This document shows positions 1-7,129 of a stretch of 8,897 nt of DNA, one piece after another. Position 1 is the stretch's first letter; each line of letters begins with the position of its first letter. This DNA comes from Pseudovibrio sp. JCM 19062 (GTDB taxonomy: Bacteria > Pseudomonadota > Alphaproteobacteria > Rhizobiales > Stappiaceae). Both the position numbers and the translations under genes were made by a program. The stretch spans positions 1-8,897 of the forward strand of contig BAXV01000111.1 of assembly GCA_001310715.1 (NCBI GenBank). Direction: 5' to 3'. The notes under the pieces are model-generated. The model had not been told where the DNA came from, searched no databases, and was given only the letters and a program-made list of their open reading frames with translations.

Positions 1-110
1 CCTCGTCCGGCAGGTGATCGTGGTCCTCGTCCAGGTGGTGATCGTGGCCGTCCGCCAATGCGTGATGGTAAGCCTCCTCGTTTGGATGGTCCTCGTCCGG
101 GCGCTCGCTC
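1..110 (+). repeat. Low-complexity Arg/Gly/Pro repeat region encoding the IF2 N-terminal linker
   Basis: The 11-mer GGTGATCGTGG occurs at 12-22 and 37-47, and CCTCGTCCGG occurs at 1-10 and 91-100, with CCTCGTCCAGG at 24-34. They encode degenerate GDRGPRPG units. This is the repetitive, presumably disordered IF2 N-terminal region typical of large IF2 forms. It continues upstream beyond the window, so the number of units is unknown. Confidence 0.75.
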
Positions 111-2133
111 CGCTGCTCCAGCCGCTCCGGTTGAAAGCATGGAAGTCGCGAAGACCCCATCTAAGAAGATGCTCTTAAGCCGGTTACCCGCGACAGAAAG
201 CCTGATGCTCCAAGCAAAACAACCCGTACTGTAGGCGATGACCGTCGTAAGTCGAAGCTGACGATTACCCGCGCAACAGGTGGTGATGAAGGCCGTAGCC
301 GTTCACTGGCATCAATGCGCCGTCGTCGTGAAAAAGAAAAACGTCAGGGCCAGAAGGTTGTTCGCGAGAAGGTTGCACGTGAGGTAACACTTCCAGACGC
401 GATCACCATTCAGGATCTCGCACAGCGTATGTCTGAGCGTGCTGTTGATGTGATCAAACTGCTCATGAAGCAGGGCCAGATGATGAAGATCAACGACATC
501 ATCGACGCTGATACTGCGGAATTGATCGCAGTGGAAATGGGCCACACTGTTAAGCGTGTTTCTGAAGCGGATGTTGAAGAAGGTCTCTTCACCATCGAAG
601 ACGATGACACCGCACTGGTATCCCGTCCTCCTGTAGTGACCATCATGGGTCACGTTGATCACGGTAAGACATCACTTCTTGATGCACTGCGTAAGGCAAA
701 CGTTGCTTCTGGTGAAGCTGGCGGCATTACACAGCACATCGGTGCATACCAGGTTGAGCAGAACGGCCAGAAGGTTACCTTCATCGATACGCCTGGTCAC
801 GCCGCATTTACTCAGATGCGTGCACGTGGTGCCAAGTCCACCGACGTTGTGATCCTCGTGGTTGCTGCGGATGATGGTGTGATGCCACAGACCAAAGAAG
901 CTATTGTTCACGCAAAAGCTGCTGGCGTTCCGCTGATCATCGCGATCAACAAGATGGACAAGCCAGGTGCTGATCCTTCCCGCGTTCGCAACGACCTTCT
1001 TCGCGAAGACCTCGTTGTAGAAACCATGGGTGGTGACGTCATCGACGTGGAAGTTTCTGCAAAAGCAGGCACTAACCTCGACAAGCTGATCGAAATGATC
1101 CTGCTGCAGGCTGAAGTTCTTGAACTGAAAGCCAACCCTGACCGCATGGCTGAAGGTACCGTAATCGAAGCCAAGCTCGACAAGGGCCGTGGTCCGGTAG
1201 CGACTGTTCTGGTTCAGAAGGGTACGCTGAAGGTTGGTGACATCGTGATTGCTGGCTCTGAATGGGGGCGTGTTCGTGCGATGCTCGACGAGAATGGCAA
1301 ACAGGTTAAGGAAGCTGGTCCTTCCAAGCCGGTTGAAGTTCTTGGCTTCCAGTCCACGCCATCAGCTGGTGACATGGTTGCAGTCGTAGAAAACGAAGGC
1401 CGTGCCCGCGAGATTTCCGAATATCGTCAGCGCCAGAAACGCGATCAGATCGCAGCACGGATTGCTGGGTCCCGCGGTTCTCTGGAAGCGATGATGAAGG
1501 GCTTGCAGGAAGAAGGCAAAAAAAGAATTCCCGCTCATCATCAAGTCCGATGTGCAGGGTTCTGCCGAAGCAATCCAGGGTGCTCTGGAAGAACTGGGCA
1601 ACGACGAAGTCGGTGCACGTGTTATTGCAGCATCCGTGGGTGGTATCACCGAGAGCGATATCACGCTGGCGATTGCCTCCAAGGCTCCGATCATGGCGTT
1701 CAACGTTCGTGCAAACAAACAGGCTCAGGAAGCTGCACGTCGCGAAGGCGTAGAAATCCGCTACTACAGCGTGATCTACGATCTCATCGACGATGTGAAG
1801 TCCACCATGTCTGGCATGCTTGCTCCAGAACGTCGCGAAACGTTCCTCGGTTACGCAGATATCAAAGAGATCTTCAACATCACCAAAATTGGTCGTGTTG
1901 CAGGTTGTCTGGTTACCGAAGGTGTCGTTAAGCGTGGTGCACAGGTTCGCTTGCTGCGTGATGACGTTGTCATCCACGAAGGTGAGCTGGGTACGCTGAA
2001 GCGCTTCAAGGACGAAGTGAAAGAAGTAGAATCTGGCGTTGAATGCGGCATGAACTTCACCAACTACAAGGATATGCGCGTCGGCGATGTGATCGAGTGC
2101 TTCCAGGTTGAAGAGATTGCGCGCTCACTCTGA
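1..2133 (+). CDS. infB: Translation initiation factor IF-2, 5'-truncated, two apparent frameshifts
   Basis: IF2 is the cytoplasmic GTPase that brings initiator fMet-tRNA to the 30S subunit and promotes 50S joining. About 710 codons are visible; the N-terminus lies upstream of the window. Numbering from base 1 with indels repaired, the order is: an Arg/Gly/Pro-rich disordered stretch (1-45), an IF2_N domain (about 128-188), a GTPase domain with G1 GHVDHGKT (217), G3 DTPGH (263), G4 NKMD (317) and G5 SAKAG (353), a beta-barrel domain II, then domain III starting near [13 protein letters not shown] (509) and the C-terminal tRNA-binding domain. Frame 1 runs from base 1 to about 165, frame 3 from about 165 to 1523, and frame 1 again from 1525 to the tandem stop TGA TAA at 2131-2136. 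Adding one G near 163-167 (giving KTPSKEDALKPV) and removing one A from the A7 run at 1518-1524 (giving [10 protein letters not shown]) restores one reading frame. As the gene is essential, these are probably sequence errors. It is the first gene of the infB-rbfA-truB cluster. Confidence -1.
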
Positions 2134-2163
2134 TAAGAGCTGAGTTCAACCAATCAGAACAAT

Positions 2164-2203
2164 CAGCAGCGCCGGCGGGGAAATCTCCGTCGGCGCTCTG
2201 CTG
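2164..2203 (+). other. infB-rbfA intercistronic stem-loop
   Basis: The spacer folds into an imperfect hairpin. AGCGCCG (2168-2174) pairs with CGGCGCT (2191-2197), extended inward by CGG/CCG and outward by CAGC/GCTG across a two-base bulge. No T-tract follows (GTTACAAACTC), so a full Rho-independent terminator is unlikely. An mRNA-stabilising or processing structure, or partial attenuation, fits better. The base pairing is seen directly; the function is inferred. Confidence 0.55.
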
Positions 2204-2233
2204 TTACAAACTCAAAGAAATTGAGAGAAAACA

Positions 2234-2671
2234 ATGGCAAAAGCACGCGATGAATTTGCAGGTCAGCCATCACAGCGTCAGTTGCGTGTAGGTGAGTTGG
2301 TCCGTAAGGAGCTCTCAGACATCCTGACACGCGGCCGGATCACTGATCCGGATCTGGATGGTGTGATCATCACCGTTCCTGAAGTCCGTATGTCGCCGGA
2401 CCTGCGATGGGCTGATGTTCTGGTCATGCCAATGGGTGGCCGTGACATTGACACCGTTCTGACCGCTCTCAAGCGCAACGCAAAATATTTGCGTGGTCAG
2501 GTCGCACGCCGCGTTACCATGAAGTACACCTGTGACCTCCGTTTCGTTGCAGACACGCGCTTTGATGATGATGACCTCATCACACGCCTGCTGCATGAAC
2601 CTAGCATCCGCAAGGACTTTGCTGACGGCGGCATTGATGAGTATGACGATCAGGAAGAAGATCGCGGCTAG
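2234..2671 (+). CDS. rbfA: 30S ribosome-binding factor A (RbfA)
   Basis: RbfA is a small KH-fold factor that binds immature 30S subunits, helps 16S rRNA 5'-end maturation, and is needed for growth in the cold in model bacteria. The 145-residue product is intact. It has the family N-terminus RQLRVGELVRKELSDIL (residues 15-31), the central strand with PEVRMSPDLRWADVLVMP (about 49-66), and the helix-turn-helix segment LKRNAKYLRGQVARRV, followed by LRFVADTRFDD. The C-terminus is acidic (DEYDDQEEDRG), as in many alphaproteobacterial homologues. The ATG at 2234 has a modest GAGAG Shine-Dalgarno at 2223-2227. It sits 100 bases after infB and 95 before truB, so co-transcription is likely. Unlike its two neighbours it has no frameshift. 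Confidence 0.96.
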   Translation: MAKARDEFAGQPSQRQLRVGELVRKELSDILTRGRITDPDLDGVIITVPEVRMSPDLRWADVLVMPMGGRDIDTVLTALKRNAKYLRGQVARRVTMKYTCDLRFVADTRFDDDDLITRLLHEPSIRKDFADGGIDEYDDQEEDRG

Positions 2672-2733
2672 GCTTTCGGGAGTGGTTCTTTGAAAAGGGA
2701 CCACCGGGTTTTCGGGCAGAAGATGCCGAAAGC
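2672..2733 (+). other. Structured rbfA-truB spacer: outer stem enclosing a 10-bp hairpin
   Basis: GCTTTCGG (2672-2679) is perfectly complementary to CCGAAAGC (2726-2733). Inside it, 2682-2691 pairs with 2695-2704 (GTGGT/ACCAC plus a wobble-containing T-rich extension) around a three-base loop, and CCG/CGG at about 2704-2715 may form a third small helix. No T-tract follows, so this is not a classic terminator. It begins right after the rbfA stop and ends 33 bases before the truB start. A role in mRNA processing or in controlling truB translation is possible but inferred. Confidence 0.55.
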
Positions 2734-2766
2734 AAAACGTATGCAAAGATTTAAGAGCTGAGAAGT

Positions 2767-3742
2767 ATGGCGCGCAGACAGCAGCGACGTAGACCCCGTT
2801 TCCCTGTAAACGGTTGGCTTGTTCTGGATAAACCTCTGAACCTGACCTCCAATGACGCATTGGGGCAGCTGAAGAGAATATTCCACCCCGAAAAAGTTGG
2901 TCACGCAGGAACACTTGACCCGCTGGCAACAGGCTGTCTGCCGATTGCCTTCGGAGAAGCGACCAAGACCGTTCCCTACATCATGGATGGCCGCAAGGTC
3001 TATCGTTTTGAAGTGACCTGGGGCACCCAAACCACCTCAGACGACGCAGAAGGTGAGGCGATCAAGACGTCTGACGTGCGCCCGTCACAAGAGGAAATCC
3101 TCGCAGTCCTGCCGGAATTTCGCGGCGCGATTGAGCAGGTCCCACCGATCTTCTCGGCCATCAAGGTTGATGGAAACCGTGCTTACGACCTCGCCCGCGA
3201 TGGCGAAGACGTCAAGCTGGAAGCCCGCACAATTGTAGTGCACCGTCTGGACCTCGTTGAATGTCCGGATGAGAACCGCGCAGTTTTCGAAGCTGAGTGC
3301 GGGAAGGGCACTATGTCCGCTCTCTGGCACGGGATCTGGCGAACGCCTCGGCACATGCGGCTATGTCACCGACCTGCGCCGTCTGTTGGTTGGACCGTTT
3401 GGCGAAGAGCAGATGGTCACACTGGACGAATTGCGCGCTGCCAAAGAAGCAATGGCTGTTGAAGTTGAGGAAGGCGAAGAGCCTCCTGTTCTCAACCCGC
3501 TCGAAAACCCAGAGCTGATCGGGCACATCAAACCGGTTGAAGTCGCACTCCAGCAGTTTGCAGAAATCAGGATTACACCTGATGCAGCCGCAAAGGTGAA
3601 GCGCGGCAATCCGGTGCTGCTCCGCGGCGCTGATGCCCCGATTGGACCGGAAGAAGCCTATGTGGTTTCCGGCGGCAAGCTGATCGCGTTCGGTGAAGTT
3701 ACAAAGGGCCAGTTCAAGCCCAAACGGGTTTTCAATCTCTAA
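2767..3742 (+). CDS. truB: tRNA pseudouridine(55) synthase TruB, two apparent single-base deletions
   Basis: TruB isomerises U55 to pseudouridine in the T-loop of most elongator tRNAs and also acts as a tRNA-folding chaperone. The catalytic motif [11 protein letters not shown] is at residues 46-56 with the nucleophile Asp51. The second motif, [13 protein letters not shown] with Tyr140, and the third, [12 protein letters not shown] (from about 181), are present once the frame is repaired. The C-terminal RNA-binding part ends [15 protein letters not shown]. Reading starts in frame 1, passes to frame 3 near 3312 (ACTATGTC where ACTTATGTC is expected) and to frame 2 near 3347 (GCCTCGGC where GCCCTCGGC is expected). 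Adding a T and a C restores a 325-residue protein, normal for the family. Two deletions 35 bases apart look like a low-quality read patch; a real pseudogene is possible but less likely. Start ATG 2767 follows a GAG-type ribosome site. Confidence 0.93.
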
Positions 3743-3749
3743 GGTTTTT

Positions 3750-3785
3750 GAGGAGCGCTGCCCTAAGCGCTCCTCCTTGGTTTGG
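3750..3785 (+). terminator. Hairpin terminator-like element after truB
   Basis: GAGGAGCGCT (3750-3759) is perfectly complementary to AGCGCTCCTC (3766-3775), with the loop GCCCTA. It lies seven bases after the truB stop. The following CTTGGTTTGG is only moderately T-rich, so termination may be partial. It marks the probable 3' end of the infB-rbfA-truB transcript. Confidence 0.7.
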
Positions 3786-4100
3786 GGTACTGCGTGCTGG
3801 ACAAGCGCTGTATCCGGTAGTCAAAACCATAAATTGAACCAGACAAGATAGCCTTGAAATGCGTGTGCTAACCTTCCAATAAGGATGGGCTGGAATAACA
3901 GCCGCCAGCTGCTTGTGTAATTTGCATAAAAGCTGAGCGATTTCACTAAGATCTTCGGTTGCACCAATATCAAGATTCTTCTGGTTTTTTTGAAAGATTT
4001 TCAGTCATAGTCCCGCCGCTGGGAAGCAACCGCTTGCCCGGCTTAAATGTGTTGGCCTGACCCTGCTAGACGACATCTTGGCACGGCCCGAGTTCAGCAC
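3786..4100. other. truB-rpsO intergenic region without a recognisable gene
   Basis: I see no credible coding region here. Visible elements are weak. A loose stem ATCTT (3951-3955)/AAGAT (3972-3976), with an inner GTTG/CAAT, is followed eight bases later by a T7 run (3985-3991), which is a poor terminator candidate. A better stem GGGAAGC (4021-4027)/GCTTGCCC (4032-4039) has loop AACC and one bulged G. TTGCAT (3922-3927) with TAAGAT (3947-3952) resembles a sigma-70 promoter, but the 19-base spacer is too long to be convincing. The rpsO promoter presumably lies here, but I cannot place it. Confidence 0.5.
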
Positions 4101-4103
4101 ATA

Positions 4104-4160
4104 GCTCTGCAAAAGAGCGCATGCCTGTAAGGGCATTCAATAAGACGCAGTTTCGGCTGC
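4104..4160 (+). promoter_or_regulatory. rpsO 5' leader with three tandem hairpins, candidate S15 autoregulatory RNA
   Basis: Three short hairpins stand in a row just upstream of the rpsO ribosome site. They are GCTCT (4104-4108)/AGAGC (4114-4118); ATGCCT (4121-4126)/GGGCAT (4131-4136), closed by the GNRA-type tetraloop GTAA; and GCAG (4147-4150)/CTGC (4157-4160). The second stem has adjacent G-C and U-G pairs at its loop end, the kind of motif S15 recognises in 16S rRNA. S15 autoregulatory mRNA leaders are known in several bacterial groups, including alphaproteobacteria, with differing structures. The folding is seen directly; identity as an S15 regulator is inferred from position. Confidence 0.45.
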
Positions 4161-4168
4161 TATCAGAT

Positions 4169-4173
4169 AAGGA
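4169..4173 (+). promoter_or_regulatory. Shine-Dalgarno of rpsO
   Basis: AAGGA lies seven bases before the ATG at 4181. It decides this start over the in-frame ATG at 4121, which would add 20 residues unlike S15, has no good ribosome site and falls within a hairpin. Confidence 0.8.
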
Positions 4174-4180
4174 AAAACCG

Positions 4181-4450
4181 ATGTCGATTACGCCAGAAAA
4201 AAAAGCAGAACTGATCAAGGAATTCGCCGTTAAAGAAGGCGATACCGGATCTCCGGAAGTACAGGTAGCGATCCTGACTCACCGTATCACTGTTCTGACT
4301 GAGCACTTCAAGGGTCACAAGAAAGACAACCACTCACGTCGTGGTCTTCTGAAAATGGTTTCTCAGCGTCGTAAGCTGCTTGACTACGTCAAGGGCAAGG
4401 AAGTTGCACGTTACCAGTCCCTGATCGAGCGTCTGGGCATTCGTCGCTAA
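4181..4450 (+). CDS. rpsO: 30S ribosomal protein S15
   Basis: S15 is a primary-binding small-subunit protein that contacts the 16S rRNA central domain three-way junction, nucleates platform assembly, and contributes to an intersubunit bridge. The product is exactly 89 residues, the usual length. It has the signature GDTGSPEVQ (20-28), the RNA-binding block [20 protein letters not shown] (42-61) and the C-terminal helix ending LIERLGIRR. An A8 run at 4197-4204 is read correctly in frame, in contrast to the out-of-frame A7 runs elsewhere in the window. The gene stands between a structured leader and a hairpin terminator, upstream of pnp, as in many proteobacteria. Confidence 0.98.
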   Translation: MSITPEKKAELIKEFAVKEGDTGSPEVQVAILTHRITVLTEHFKGHKKDNHSRRGLLKMVSQRRKLLDYVKGKEVARYQSLIERLGIRR

Positions 4451-4466
4451 GACGAAGAATTCGAAG

Positions 4467-4493
4467 CGCGGCAGCGACAGCTTGCCGCGTTTT
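4467..4493 (+). terminator. Terminator-like hairpin between rpsO and pnp
   Basis: CGCGGCA (4467-4473) pairs with TGCCGCG (4483-4489). Two further G-C pairs continue inward past one bulged T, leaving a GACA loop, and TTTT (4490-4493) follows directly. The short T-run suggests partial termination, allowing some read-through into pnp, as at the equivalent site in E. coli. Confidence 0.8.
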
Positions 4494-4773
4494 CCTTACC
4501 TCCTCGCATTTCCATGGTGTTCCTTGAAAATGTTGGAGGTGTATTCTGGAAAGGGGAGGCCTCTTCCAGAATGAAATAGTCGAATGAAGACCTGGCAGGA
4601 TTGCTGGAAACTTAGCAAACGATGAGTTTCCCGCTGTCTTGCCTGCAATTGTTCGACCTGAAAAGGCATCGCGCCCTTGTTGCTCAAGGAGTTCATGCGC
4701 GCATTGCCGGCAAATGACAGCCTCAAGTTTGATGACGACCATCAGGCACTGAGGCGAACGTTAGGATAAAGAT
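4494..4773 (+). promoter_or_regulatory. pnp 5' leader with a long stem-loop, candidate RNase processing site
   Basis: No gene is visible in this 280-base leader. Its main element is a hairpin at 4542-4573: ATTCTGGAA (4543-4551) is perfectly complementary to TTCCAGAAT (4564-4572), continuing past one A/C mismatch by three more pairs around a four-base loop. A smaller stem TTGCT (4601-4605)/AGCAA (4614-4618) and a weak TGCCT (4640-4644)/AGGCA (4664-4668) follow. In E. coli, pnp is autoregulated through RNase III cleavage of a leader stem-loop and PNPase action on the product. A similar arrangement here is inferred from position and shape only. I could not place a promoter with confidence. An AGGA ribosome site is at 4763-4766. 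Confidence 0.5.
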
Positions 4774-6912
4774 ATGTTTGATATACATCGCGTGGAAGTA
4801 GATTGGGGCGGACGTCCGCTCATCCTTGAAACCGGCAAGGTAGCCCGTCAGGCAGACGGTGCAGTCCTCGCAACTTACGGCGAGACCAAAGTTCTTGCGA
4901 CTGTTGTGTCTGCGAAAGACGCAAAGCCAGGTCAGGATTTCTTCCCACTTACTGTAAATTATCAGGAAAAGGCATACGCTGCTGGCCGCATTCCAGGTGG
5001 CTTCTTCAAGCGCGAAGGCCGTCCGTCCGAGCACGAGACCCTGACATCCCGTCTGATTGACCGTCCGATTCGTCCGCTGTTCGTAGATGGCTACAAGAAC
5101 GAAACTCAGGTTGTTCTGACTGTTCTGTCTCACGATCTGGAGAACGCTCCAGACATTCTGGCAATGGTTGGTGCATCCGCAGCACTCACCATCTCCGGCG
5201 TACCATTCATGGGCCCAATCGGTGGCGCTCGTGTTGGTTACATCAACGGCGAATACGTTCTGAACCCAACAGTTGACCAGATGGAAGAAACCGATCTGGA
5301 CCTGATTGTTGCAGGTACCAACGACGCTGTTCTGATGGTTGAGTCCGAAGCTCAGGAACTGACCGAAGAAGTAATGCTCGGCGCTGTGATGTTCGGTCAC
5401 CGTGGGTTCCAGCCAGTTATCGACGCGATCATTCAGCTCGCTGAAAAAGCTGCAAAGGCTCCACGTGAACTGAACCTGCCAGATCATTCTGAGCTGTTCG
5501 CAAAAGTTCAGGAACTGGCTGCTGAAGAACTCGGCGCTGCTTACTCCATCACTGTAAAAACAGAGCGCAAGGTTGCTGTTGATGCTGTGAAGGCGAAAGT
5601 TGTTGCAGCTCTTGTAACCGGTGAAGAAGGCGCTCCTGAAGCGACTGTCATCTCCGATCTGTTCAAGAAAGCTGAAGCTGCTATCGTTCGTGGCCGTATC
5701 CTTGATACCGGTTCCCGCATCGATGGTCGCGACCTGTCCACCGTTCGTCAGATTGTTTCTGAAGTTGGCATGCTGCCACGTGCACACGGTTCTTCCCTGT
5801 TCACACGCGGTGAAACTCAGGCAATGGTTGTTGCAACACTGGGTACCGGTGAAGACGAGCAGTTCGTTGACAAGCTCGAAGGCACCACCAAATCAGCATT
5901 CATGCTGCACTACAACTTCCCTCCATACTCTGTAGGTGAAGCTGGCCGCATGGGTTCCCCAGGACGTCGTGAAATCGGTCACGGTAAACTGGCATGGCGC
6001 GCTGTTAACCCAATGCTGCCTGCACACCATGATTTCCCATACACTCTGCGTGTTGTTTCCGAAATCACCGAGTCCAACGGTTCTTCCTCCATGGCTTCCG
6101 TTTGTGGTGCATCCCTGTCCCTGATGGACGCTGGTGTTCCTCTGAAGGCGCCTGTGGCTGGTATCGCAATGGGTCTCATCAAGGAAGGCGAGCGCTTCGC
6201 AGTTCTCTCCGACATCCTTGGCGACGAAGATCACCTCGGCGACATGGACTTTAAAGTAGCTGGTTCCGAAAACGGCATCACCGCGCTGCAGATGGACATC
6301 AAGATCGACGGTATCACCGAAGAGATCATGAAGGTCGCTCTGGAGCAGGCGAAAGGTGGCCGCGTTCACATCCTCGGCGAAATGTCCAAGGCAATCACCG
6401 AAGCACGTGCAGAGCTTGGCGAACACGCTCCTCGCATCGAAGTCATCAAGATCCCTGTAGACAAGATCCGTGAAGTAATCGGTTCTGGCGGTAAGGTGAT
6501 CCGTGAAATCGTTGAGAAGACCGGCGCGAAAGTGAACATCGAAGACGATGGCACCGTTAAGGTTGCTTCTTCCGATGGCAAAGCGATTAAAGCTGCTCTC
6601 AACTGGATCAACTCCATCGCTGCTGAGCCAGAAGTTGGCGTCATCTATGAAGGTACAGTTGTTAAGACTGTAGACTTCGGCGCATTCGTAAACTTCTTCG
6701 GCGCACGCGACGGTCTGGTTCACATCTCCCAGCTGGCTCCACGCAAAGTTGCGAAAGTAACTGACGTGATCAAAGAAGGCGACAAAGTCTTCGTTAAGCT
6801 GATGGGCTTTGATGAGCGCGGTAAAGTACGCCTCTCCATGAAGGTTGTTGATCAGGAAACCGGTCAGGAAATCCCTCGCGAAGAAGCTGCTCCAGCTCCT
6901 GCAAAAGACTAA
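4774..6912 (+). CDS. pnp: Polyribonucleotide nucleotidyltransferase (PNPase)
   Basis: PNPase is the trimeric 3'-5' exoribonuclease that uses phosphate to degrade RNA to nucleoside diphosphates, and it can also add tails. It is a degradosome and small-RNA partner in many bacteria. The product is complete at 712 residues: first RNase PH domain (about 10-210) with the RNA-channel loop FFKR at 77-80, an alpha-helical linker domain (about 240-320), second RNase PH domain (about 325-540), KH domain with GSGGK at 570-574, and S1 domain (about 622-690). Catalytic residues are all present: RR 398-399 and His403, the phosphate-binding SSS at 437-439, and the metal-site Asp486, Asp492 and Lys494 in [11 protein letters not shown]. 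The C-terminal tail is Ala/Pro-rich. The ATG at 4774 is preceded by AGGA. No frameshift is present, and a strong terminator follows. Confidence 0.98.
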   Translation: MFDIHRVEVDWGGRPLILETGKVARQADGAVLATYGETKVLATVVSAKDAKPGQDFFPLTVNYQEKAYAAGRIPGGFFKREGRPSEHETLTSRLIDRPIRPLFVDGYKNETQVVLTVLSHDLENAPDILAMVGASAALTISGVPFMGPIGGARVGYINGEYVLNPTVDQMEETDLDLIVAGTNDAVLMVESEAQELTEEVMLGAVMFGHRGFQPVIDAIIQLAEKAAKAPRELNLPDHSELFAKVQELAAEELGAAYSITVKTERKVAVDAVKAKVVAALVTGEEGAPEATVISDLFKKAEAAIVRGRILDTGSRIDGRDLSTVRQIVSEVGMLPRAHGSSLFTRGETQAMVVATLGTGEDEQFVDKLEGTTKSAFMLHYNFPPYSVGEAGRMGSPGRREIGHGKLAWRAVNPMLPAHHDFPYTLRVVSEITESNGSSSMASVCGASLSLMDAGVPLKAPVAGIAMGLIKEGERFAVLSDILGDEDHLGDMDFKVAGSENGITALQMDIKIDGITEEIMKVALEQAKGGRVHILGEMSKAITEARAELGEHAPRIEVIKIPVDKIREVIGSGGKVIREIVEKTGAKVNIEDDGTVKVASSDGKAIKAALNWINSIAAEPEVGVIYEGTVVKTVDFGAFVNFFGARDGLVHISQLAPRKVAKVTDVIKEGDKVFVKLMGFDERGKVRLSMKVVDQETGQEIPREEAAPAPAKD

Positions 6913-6930
6913 GCTTTTCTAGCTGAATAC

Positions 6931-6965
6931 AAAAAGGCCGGTTCAGAAATGAGCCGGCCTTTTTT
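6931..6965 (+). terminator. Strong Rho-independent terminator after pnp
   Basis: AAAAAGGCCGGTTC (6931-6944) pairs with GAGCCGGCCTTTTT (6951-6964) with one wobble, giving a stem of about 14 bp. The loop is AGAAAT, followed by a T6 tract (6960-6965). The A-tract on the 5' side means it could work in both directions. It closes the rpsO-pnp transcription unit. Confidence 0.95.
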
Positions 6966-7053
6966 GCGTCTGGTCACCGATTGGGAGGTGGCGGAACAGT
7001 TGTCTTCTCCAAGAAGTTGCTAGGACCAAAAAGTATCCATCCTTTTCGTAGGG

Positions 7054-7081
7054 TTGGCTTTTTCCGGCTTCCTCATAATAT
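7054..7081 (+). promoter_or_regulatory. Candidate sigma-70 type promoter of the phosphoglycerol transferase gene
   Basis: TTGGCT (7054-7059) and TAATAT (7076-7081), separated by 16 bases, lie 49 bases upstream of the GTG start and after the pnp terminator. The -35 box is reasonable and the -10 box is a partial match. The independent position after a strong terminator makes a promoter in this stretch necessary; this particular pair is a best guess. Confidence 0.4.
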
Positions 7082-7116
7082 CGCTCTTACCGATCTCCAA
7101 AATGTATTTCGAAAAC

Positions 7117-7120
7117 AGGA
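7117..7120 (+). promoter_or_regulatory. Shine-Dalgarno that selects the GTG start at 7130
   Basis: AGGA lies nine bases before GTG 7130. An out-of-frame ATG at 7125 is followed at once by TAG, so it is not a usable start. No in-frame ATG occurs nearby upstream. Confidence 0.55.
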
Positions 7121-7129
7121 TATTATGTA

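Noticed and set aside
1525..1931. IF2 frame-3 continuation as a real alternative C-terminus
   Set aside because: The continuation is rich in Arg, Cys and Ser and is not protein-like, whereas frame 1 over the same bases encodes perfect IF2 domain III.
1306..1977. Minus-strand open frame (223 codons) opposite infB
   Set aside because: It is a shadow frame with low-complexity composition and no motif, opposite conserved IF2 domains.
3922..3952. TTGCAT/TAAGAT as the rpsO promoter
   Set aside because: The 19-base spacer and the weak -10 match are not enough for a separate promoter call.
4121..4180. In-frame upstream ATG giving a longer S15
   Set aside because: It would add 20 residues not found in S15, has no good ribosome site and lies in a hairpin. 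ATG 4181 has AAGGA and gives the standard 89 residues.
4723..5787. Long minus-strand open frame (354 codons) opposite pnp
   Set aside because: It is the antisense shadow of a highly biased PNPase coding sequence, with composition rich in Asn, Cys and Phe, no recognisable motif and no ribosome site. The sense strand is unambiguous PNPase.
5893..6723. Minus-strand open frame (276 codons) opposite the second half of pnp
   Set aside because: This is another shadow of pnp codon bias. No domain is recognisable and it overlaps the catalytic, KH and S1 coding regions entirely.
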